Shown here piece after piece: positions 4,622 to 10,318 of a stretch of DNA of 10,318 nt. The stretch comes from DATBAK01 sp036787815 (lineage in GTDB: Bacteria; Actinomycetota; Acidimicrobiia; IMCC26256; PALSA-610): assembly GCA_036787815.1 (NCBI GenBank), contig DAIQOP010000132.1, positions 1-10,318 on the forward strand, given 5' to 3'. A model generated the notes under the pieces. That model was given only the letters and a program-made list of their open reading frames with translations, was not told the origin of the DNA and ran no database searches. A program made the position numbers and the translations under genes. Numbering within the stretch: position 1 is the stretch's first letter; the number at the start of each line of letters is the position of its first letter.

Positions 4622-6304
4622 CTACGCCGACGGCGACGAAGCCGTGCTGCCCGTAGCAGCCGTGCTCGCGTCGGGTGTCGAGCCCAACTCCTGATCGAGC
4701 CACACCAACACCGACTCCCACGGTGCCAACACGAGATCGCCGTCGACCCGCAGCCCGTCGCGTGAGCGGTCGGTGGCGATCCGTACGAGCCCGTGCACCG
4801 AACCGATCGTGGTCTCGTCGTCGGAGAGGTTGAGCGCGACGAACGTGCGGTCGCCGCGACGGAAGATCCAGCGCGAGTCGTTCGACCGAGGGTCGGTGCG
4901 ATAGTTGCCGCGCGCGAGATCGGGAATCGCGTCGCGCAGCGACACGAGGTCGCGCGTGAGCGCGAGCATCGCGGTGGGATCGTGCCGTTGTGCCGCGACG
5001 TTGCACGCGGCCACATCGCCGAACGGGAGCCACGGCTCGACACCGGCCTCGGTGAAGCCGGCACCCGGCTCACCCGTCCAGGGCATCGGTGTGCGCTCCG
5101 CGTCGCGGCCCAGTCGCCGACCGTGGATCAGCCCGACGGGATCGAGGATCCGTTCCTGGGGCACGTCGGTGTCGGGCATGCCGATCTCGTCGCCGTAGTA
5201 CAGGAACGGCGTGCCCCGCAGGGTGAGCAGCATGAACAGGGCCGCTCTCGCGTGTCGCGGATCGTCGCCGCCCCACCGGGTCGCGAAGCGGTGGTTGTCG
5301 TGGTTACCGCCCGTCCACACCGGCCAGCAGTCGGCGGGCAACAGGCGCTCCGACGCCTCGACCGCGGCGCGGAGCTGACCGGCCGAGAAGTCGGAGTGCA
5401 GGAGCATGAAGTTGAACGCGAGGTTCAGCTCGTCGCCGCGTCCGTAGAACGACGCGAACAGCTCGGGCTCGAGCACGTAGGTCTCGCCGACGAGGATGCG
5501 CGGCGGGTCGTAGGAATCGGCGATCGAGCGCCAGCGCCGGAGCACGTCGTGCACTTCGGGGCGGGCGGCGTTGTACACCTGACGCTGCCCTTGCATTTGC
5601 ACGTACCAGTGATCGTCGTCGGTGGCCGGCGGGTTGTCGCGCAGCAGCCGATCTTTGACGATCATGTGGCACACGTCGATGCGGAAGCCGGCGACCCCGA
5701 GATCGAACCAGAAGGCAAGGATGCGGTCGAACTCGTCGCGCACCTCCTCGTTCCACCAGTTGAGGTCGGGCTGCGTCGCGAGGAAGTGGTTCAGGTAGTA
5801 CTGGCCGGTGGTCTCGTCGAACGTCCACGCCGGCCGACCGGGGTGGAAGTTGTTCACCCAGTTGTTCGGTACCGATCCGTCGGCCTTCGGGTCGGCCCAC
5901 ACGTACCAGTCGCGGTGGGCCGCCGTGCGCGACGAGCGGGCATCGAGGAACCAGGGATGGCGATCGCTCGTGTGGTTGGGCACCAGGTCGAGGAGCACGC
6001 GGATGTGACGCCGGCCCGCTTCCTCCACGAGTTCCTCGGCGTCGGCAAGGGTGCCGAGCGGTGGGTTCACGTCGCAGTAGTCGGCGACGTCGTAGCCCCA
6101 ATCGGCATCGGGCGAGACGGTGATCGGGTCGATCCAGATCCCTTCGACACCCAGCCATTGCAGGTGGTCGAGGCGTTCGATGATGCCCCGCAGGTCGCCG
6201 ATCCCGTCGCCGTTCGCGTCCATGAAGCTGCGCGGGTAGATCTGGTAGAGCACGCCGTCGCGCCACCAGACCCGACCGGGTTCGTCACGGGGCATCTCGG
6301 GCAT
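4622..6304 (-). CDS. GH13 alpha-glucosidase/oligo-1,6-glucosidase-type alpha-amylase family enzyme
   Basis: The 560-residue protein is a glycoside hydrolase family 13 enzyme, expected to cleave alpha-glucosidic bonds of short oligosaccharides with retention. It starts with the typical WWRDGVLYQIYPRSF (13-27) and the calcium-loop-like DANGDGIGDL (29-38). Conserved regions: DLVPNHT (106-112), GFRIDV with nucleophile Asp210, VGET with acid/base Glu274, and NHDNHR with transition-state Asp336. An insertion domain (about 110-180) and a C-terminal beta domain (about 440-537) match alpha-glucosidase/trehalose-synthase-like members. No signal peptide is seen, so it is probably cytoplasmic. A 20-residue Ser/Thr/Ala-rich tail follows the last strand. 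The ATG at 6304 lies 10 bp after the exporter stop and has no clear Shine-Dalgarno, suggesting coupling; a second ATG three codons on is possible. Whether it is an alpha-glucosidase, oligo-1,6-glucosidase or transglucosylase cannot be settled by eye. Confidence 0.9.
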   Translation of the reverse strand: MPEMPRDEPGRVWWRDGVLYQIYPRSFMDANGDGIGDLRGIIERLDHLQWLGVEGIWIDPITVSPDADWGYDVADYCDVNPPLGTLADAEELVEEAGRRHIRVLLDLVPNHTSDRHPWFLDARSSRTAAHRDWYVWADPKADGSVPNNWVNNFHPGRPAWTFDETTGQYYLNHFLATQPDLNWWNEEVRDEFDRILAFWFDLGVAGFRIDVCHMIVKDRLLRDNPPATDDDHWYVQMQGQRQVYNAARPEVHDVLRRWRSIADSYDPPRILVGETYVLEPELFASFYGRGDELNLAFNFMLLHSDFSAGQLRAAVEASERLLPADCWPVWTGGNHDNHRFATRWGGDDPRHARAALFMLLTLRGTPFLYYGDEIGMPDTDVPQERILDPVGLIHGRRLGRDAERTPMPWTGEPGAGFTEAGVEPWLPFGDVAACNVAAQRHDPTAMLALTRDLVSLRDAIPDLARGNYRTDPRSNDSRWIFRRGDRTFVALNLSDDETTIGSVHGLVRIATDRSRDGLRVDGDLVLAPWESVLVWLDQELGSTPDASTAATGSTASSPSA

Positions 6305-6314
6305 GGCGGTGACG

Positions 6315-9300
6315 CTACCTGGCCGCTGCGGCCTCGTCGCGTGCCGACCCGGCCGCTGCCGTCTCGCCCTCGGCCGCGGCCCACATGCGCGCGTACAGAC
6401 GGTCGGCCACGAGCAGCTCGTCGTGGGAGCCGTCCTCGACCACCCGCCCTTCGTCGACGACCACGATCCGATCCGCGAGCCGCGCGGTCTGCAGACGGTG
6501 CGCGATCAGGATCGTCGTGCGCCCGTGGGCGGCGACACCCATCGCCGCCTGCACCTTCGCTTCGGTCTGGAGATCGAGGTTCGAGGTCGCTTCGTCGAGC
6601 AGGAGGATCGCCGGGTCGACGAGGTGGGCGCGCGCGAGCGCGATGAGCTGGCGCTGGCCCGACGACAACGACCGACCGCGTTCACTGACCCATTGGAGAT
6701 AGCCGCCGGGCAGCGATGCGATGAACTCGTGGGCGCCGACCTCCCGGGCCGCGGCCTCCACCTCGGCGTCGCTCGCGTCTTTACGGCCGTAGGCGATGTT
6801 GTCGCGGATCGTGCCCGAGAAGAGGAACGCCTCCTGCGGCACGACACCCAGCTGATGGTGGAACGCAACTGGGTCGTAGTCGTCGATCGCGACACCGTCG
6901 ACGCGCACCGATCCCGATGTCGGGTCGTAGAAGCGGGCCACGAGCTTCATCACGGTGCTCTTGCCCGCGCCGGTCTCACCCACGAGCGCGACGGTCTCGC
7001 CGGGCGCGATGTGCAGGTCGACACCCCGGAGCGCCTCGTCGATCGCGCTGGAGTACTTGAAGTGCACCGACTCGAGCGCCACTTCGCCGCGCAGCCGGCC
7101 CGGAACCACGGGCGTGATCGGCGGCGGCACCGTCGTCGGTGTCGCGAGCAGCTCGGTGATGCGCGAGATCGCGACCCGGGCCTGCTGGTACGAGTCGAAC
7201 ACCTGCGAGAGCTGCTGGATCGGCGCGAAGAACAGGTTGAGGAACAGGAGGAACGCGATGAGCTCACCGACCGTGAGCGAACCGTGAGCCACGAGCACGC
7301 TGCCGGCGCCGAGCACGACGCAGGTCGCGATGTCGGAGAGGAAGTCGACGAAGGGGAAGTAGATGGCGACCAGCCGTTGCGCGTGCACGCGCGCGTCTCG
7401 ATAACCCGACGCGATCTCGGTGAACACCTCCTGATTGCGGTCCTCGCGCACGAAGGCCTGCGACACCCGCACACCCGAGAGCCCTTCTTGCAGGTTCGCA
7501 TTGACGGCCGCGATGCGCTCGCGCGCGGTCTCGTAGGCGCGCGTCGACGAGGAGCGGAACCACATCGTCGCGATGACGAGCGGCGGCAGGATCGACGCGG
7601 TCACGAGACCCAGCCGTGGGTTGAGGATCGCGAGGCCGACCCCCACACCGACGAAGGTCACGAGGTTCACGAGCGCGTTGACCAACCCGTTCTGGAGCAG
7701 TTGCGAGAGCGCGTCGATGTCGGTGGTCATGCGGGTCATGATCCGGCCCGCCATCTCGTGCTCGTAGTAGTCGACGCCGAGTCGCTGGAGCTGGCCGAAG
7801 ACCTTGATCCGCAGCGCGTGCAGCATTCGTTCCGACGTGCGGCCCATGACCCGCGCCTCGGCCCACATCAGCCACCAGTCGACGACGGTGACGGCAAAGA
7901 ACACGGCCGTCGCCGCCCAGAGCGCGCCGGGAACGCGCGGCGCGACCCCACTGTCGATGCCGTGACGGACGAGGAGCGGGCCGGCGAGCGTGCACAACGC
8001 GTCGAGCGTCACGAGGAGGATGCCGATGGTCAACCAGCCGCGGTACCGGCGGACGAAGTGCAGGAACTTGAAGTCGGGAGACGGCCGGCTCTCGAACTCG
8101 ACGTCGACGCGCGGATCGGCGGTGGCCGGCCCGAGCGCGTCGACCTGCGCCAGCAGTTCAGGCGTCGGAGCGAGCGCGCCACCCCACCCGGCGCCCACGC
8201 CCGCACCTCCGCCTCCTCCGGCCACGCGCACCGCGGCTGTGGGGCTCGCGGTACGTATCCGCTCGGCGATCTGCGCATTGCGGACGTCTTCGTCGGCGAG
8301 TCCCTGCCACGCCGAGGGCGTGACTCCGTCGACCTGGTTGTCGTCGTGCTCGATCACGGGCTCGAGGCCTTCGGCGTCGCCGCCGGGGCCGGAGAGCAGC
8401 ACGCGGTACAGCGGGCAGCGCGACCAGAGCTCGTCGTGCGTTCCCGCGTCGAGCACCGCGCCGTGATCCACCACGACGATGCGATCGGCGAGCGAGAGCG
8501 ACGACCGGCGGTGCGCGACGAGGATGGTCGTGCGGTTGTGCGCGATACGCCGCAACGTCGCGTGGATCTCTTCCTCGACCCGTGAGTCGATCGACGAGGT
8601 CGCGTCGTCGAGGAGCAGGATCTTCGGGTCGGAGAGCAACGCGCGGGCGAGCGCGACCCGTTGGCGCTGACCGCCCGAGAGCGTGAGGCCCTGCTCGCCG
8701 ACAACCGTGTCGTAGCCATTGGGGAGCCGCAGGATGAACTCGTGGGCCTCGGCCGCGCGGGCGGCGGCCTCGATCTCGTCGCGTGTCGCGTCGGGCTTCC
8801 CGAATCCGATGTTCGCCGTGATGGTGTCGGAGAAGAGGAACGAGTCCTCGAACACGACGCCGATGTTGCCGCGGAGTGTTTCGAGGTGCACCGCGCGCAC
8901 GTCGGTGCCGTCGATCGTGATCCGACCGGCGTGGACGTCGTAGAAGCGCGGGAGCATCAGGGCGACGGTCGACTTGCCCGATCCCGAGCTGCCCACGAGC
9001 GCGACCGTCTCGCCCGCGGCAACGGTGAGATCGAAGTCGCGCAACACCGGGTCGGCCGAGGTGTAACCGAACGTCACGTGCTCGAACCGCACCTCGCCAT
9101 TCGCGACCTCGAGGTCGGACGCGTCGGGCGCGTCCTGCACCAACGGCGTCGAGTCGAGCAGGTCGTAGATGCGTTCGGCCCCGGCGCGAGCGAGCTGCCC
9201 GACGGTGAGGATCGCCGCCAGCTGCCGGATCGGTGGCGTGATGAGGAGCATGTACGTGGAGAAGGCGAGGAACGTGCCCAGGCTGATGCGCCCGTGCAGG

Positions 9301-10136
9301 GCGAGCCACCCACCGAGGGCGAGGACCGCGACCTGCCCGAACGCCGGGATCGTCTGCATCGCCGGCTGCAGGCGGGCCGTGATGTTCACCAGCCGCACGC
9401 GCGAGGCGAACATGACGCGCGAGCGATCGGTGAGGCGGTCGAGCTCACGCGACTCCTGCCCGAAGCCCTTCACCACCCGCACGCCGGTGACGTCTTCCTC
9501 CACGACGTTCGCGACATCGCCGGCCTTCTGCTGCGCGTCCCAGCTCGCCGGGAACACCGATGTACGCAGGCGCATCGCGGTGAAGAGGAGCGCGGGCCCG
9601 ACCGCGAGCATCACGAGCGACAGCAGGGGTGAGAGCCAGAACATCGCGCCCAGCGACACGATGAACAGGAGGATGTTGGCGACACCGATCGGCATGAACT
9701 GGAGGAAGCCCTGGATGAGCGCGACGTCCGACGATGCCCGGCTCACCAGCTGACCGGTCGCGAGCTCGTCGTGGCGGGCGAAGTCGAGGCGTTGGAGCTG
9801 GCGGAAGATCGCGGTGCGCAGATCGTGCTGCACGTCGAGCGCGATGCGGCCGCCGTGGAAGCGGCGGAAGTACGCGAACACGAAGGTGAGCACGCCCATC
9901 ACGATCATGAGCGTGAGCCAGGGTGCCAGCGGCTTCCCCGCGATGAGGTGGTGGCTCTTGTCGCGGTGACGCGTGATGACGTCGTCGACGACGACCTTCT
10001 GCACCACGGGGAGCAGCGACTGGATCAGCTGCCCGCTGATCGCGACGCCGAACGCGATGTACGCGTTCTTCTTGTGAGGCGCCATGTAGCCGATCAGGCG
10101 CCGGACCCACCCTTGCTTGTGGGCCGGCTCGCTCAT
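6315..10136 (-). CDS. Fused ABC exporter, TMD-NBD-TMD-NBD, multidrug/lipid type
   Basis: At 1273 residues this is two half-exporters in one chain. Half 1: six-helix membrane domain (about 20-310), NBD1 (347-580) with Walker A GSSGSGKST (382-390), signature LSGGQ (486-490), Walker B ILLLDD (506-511) and switch His542. Half 2: membrane domain (about 698-980), NBD2 (1018-1250) with Walker A GETGAGKST (1053-1061), Q-loop Gln1101, signature LSSGQ (1157-1161), Walker B ILLLDE (1177-1182) and His1213. The linker at about 585-690 contains a glycine run (640-653). NBD1 has Glu430 instead of the Q-loop Gln and Asp511 instead of the catalytic Glu; NBD2 has Ser in place of Gly in the signature. One ATP site is thus degenerate and the other consensus, as in heterodimeric exporters such as TM287/288 and BmrCD. 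It is likely an ATP-driven exporter of hydrophobic compounds; substrate unknown. The ATG overlaps the upstream stop (ATGA). Confidence 0.93.
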   Translation of the reverse strand: MSEPAHKQGWVRRLIGYMAPHKKNAYIAFGVAISGQLIQSLLPVVQKVVVDDVITRHRDKSHHLIAGKPLAPWLTLMIVMGVLTFVFAYFRRFHGGRIALDVQHDLRTAIFRQLQRLDFARHDELATGQLVSRASSDVALIQGFLQFMPIGVANILLFIVSLGAMFWLSPLLSLVMLAVGPALLFTAMRLRTSVFPASWDAQQKAGDVANVVEEDVTGVRVVKGFGQESRELDRLTDRSRVMFASRVRLVNITARLQPAMQTIPAFGQVAVLALGGWLALHGRISLGTFLAFSTYMLLITPPIRQLAAILTVGQLARAGAERIYDLLDSTPLVQDAPDASDLEVANGEVRFEHVTFGYTSADPVLRDFDLTVAAGETVALVGSSGSGKSTVALMLPRFYDVHAGRITIDGTDVRAVHLETLRGNIGVVFEDSFLFSDTITANIGFGKPDATRDEIEAAARAAEAHEFILRLPNGYDTVVGEQGLTLSGGQRQRVALARALLSDPKILLLDDATSSIDSRVEEEIHATLRRIAHNRTTILVAHRRSSLSLADRIVVVDHGAVLDAGTHDELWSRCPLYRVLLSGPGGDAEGLEPVIEHDDNQVDGVTPSAWQGLADEDVRNAQIAERIRTASPTAAVRVAGGGGGAGVGAGWGGALAPTPELLAQVDALGPATADPRVDVEFESRPSPDFKFLHFVRRYRGWLTIGILLVTLDALCTLAGPLLVRHGIDSGVAPRVPGALWAATAVFFAVTVVDWWLMWAEARVMGRTSERMLHALRIKVFGQLQRLGVDYYEHEMAGRIMTRMTTDIDALSQLLQNGLVNALVNLVTFVGVGVGLAILNPRLGLVTASILPPLVIATMWFRSSSTRAYETARERIAAVNANLQEGLSGVRVSQAFVREDRNQEVFTEIASGYRDARVHAQRLVAIYFPFVDFLSDIATCVVLGAGSVLVAHGSLTVGELIAFLLFLNLFFAPIQQLSQVFDSYQQARVAISRITELLATPTTVPPPITPVVPGRLRGEVALESVHFKYSSAIDEALRGVDLHIAPGETVALVGETGAGKSTVMKLVARFYDPTSGSVRVDGVAIDDYDPVAFHHQLGVVPQEAFLFSGTIRDNIAYGRKDASDAEVEAAAREVGAHEFIASLPGGYLQWVSERGRSLSSGQRQLIALARAHLVDPAILLLDEATSNLDLQTEAKVQAAMGVAAHGRTTILIAHRLQTARLADRIVVVDEGRVVEDGSHDELLVADRLYARMWAAAEGETAAAGSARDEAAAAR

Positions 10137-10318
10137 CGGCGCGCCGCCAGCGCCGCCTGCAGACGGGCCTCGAGCTCGGAACGCATCGCCGCGTCGATCT
10201 CGGCGAGGCCGCGTACGAACGCCTCGCGGTCGGACACGGCGCCGAGCAGGTGCTCGAGGCGGGCGCTCATCGCGGTCTCGGCCGTCGCGAGCCGGGCCCG
10301 CCCCGAACGCGTCACCAC
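10133..10318 (-). CDS. Probable MarR-family regulator, C-terminal fragment (5' end outside the window)
   Basis: The frame is open from the right edge to a TGA at 10133-10135 and codes for 61 residues. The first codon is GTG but lies at the very edge, so the real start is probably beyond the window. VTRSGRARLATAETAMSARL resembles the end of the winged-helix wing (LT..GR.L) and the start of the long C-terminal dimerisation helix of MarR proteins, followed by LLGAVSDREAFVRGLAEID, a typical L..L...E......L..L pattern. The stop overlaps the exporter ATG by four bases (ATGA), and MarR regulators commonly precede and control drug exporters, which supports the call. The DNA-binding helices are not in view, so the identity remains moderate. 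Confidence 0.55.
   Translation of the reverse strand: MVTRSGRARLATAETAMSARLEHLLGAVSDREAFVRGLAEIDAAMRSELEARLQAALAARR

Noticed and set aside
3526..5073. A 515-codon minus-strand frame opposite the PHP gene
   Set aside because: The PHP motifs are complete on the plus strand, and this frame begins inside the GH13 gene in another frame.
4793..6646. A 617-codon plus-strand frame opposite the GH13 gene
   Set aside because: It spans two genes' worth of antisense sequence and shows the same low-complexity composition; the minus strand holds all catalytic regions of GH13.
6303..8585. A 760-codon open frame on the plus strand opposite the ABC exporter
   Set aside because: It is antisense to NBD2/TMD2 with clear motifs in the other strand, its translation is rich in Arg, Asp, Glu, Val and His without any recognisable domain, and such long antisense frames are common in GC-rich genes.

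Overview
The window is a GC-rich (roughly 70 %) bacterial chromosome segment with tightly packed genes, GTG starts, purine-rich ribosome binding sites, a tRNA-Ser gene and fused-exporter architecture. This points to an actinobacterium. Acidimicrobiia or a related soil/aquatic lineage is my guess, but nothing here fixes the taxon. I see no insertion sequence, prophage, CRISPR array or rRNA, so this looks like core or near-core chromosome rather than an island.

Layout: (1) 1-621, minus strand: 5' part of a membrane-anchored GAF-domain sensor that leaves the window at the left edge. (2) 622-798: divergent intergenic region with two small hairpins. (3) 799-1746, plus: ATP-grasp protein of the carbamoyl-phosphate-synthase-like type, with a non-standard metal-binding motif. 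(4) 1749-3385: three small metabolic genes: a ureidoglycolate-lyase (AllA)-like cupin (minus), a compact single-domain cupin (plus) divergent from it, and an RraA/HMG-aldolase-family protein (minus). A three-copy 23-bp tandem repeat fills the gap between the last two and covers both stop codons. (5) 3385-3477, minus: tRNA-Ser(GCU), whose encoded CCA shares its last A with the ATG of the RraA-like gene. (6) 3547-4593, plus: PHP-domain protein with the N-terminal helical/HhH part of a family-X DNA polymerase but no polymerase core. (7) 4622-10318, minus: an apparent operon read leftward: the C-terminal end of a probable MarR-type regulator, a 1273-residue fused ABC exporter (TMD-NBD-TMD-NBD) with one degenerate and one consensus ATP site, then a GH13 alpha-glucosidase-type enzyme.

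How the genes work together: the MarR-like/exporter pair overlaps by ATGA and the glycosidase starts 10 bp after the exporter stop, so these three are probably co-transcribed. The regulator would control the exporter, while the glycosidase is an unexpected passenger. The AllA-like, cupin and RraA-like genes are all small enzymes of carboxylate/ureide chemistry, but no other purine-degradation genes are visible and they are not in one transcription unit, so a shared pathway is only a possibility. The most unusual points are the tRNA/start-codon overlap, the tandem repeat across two convergent stops, and the stand-alone PolX-derived PHP protein.
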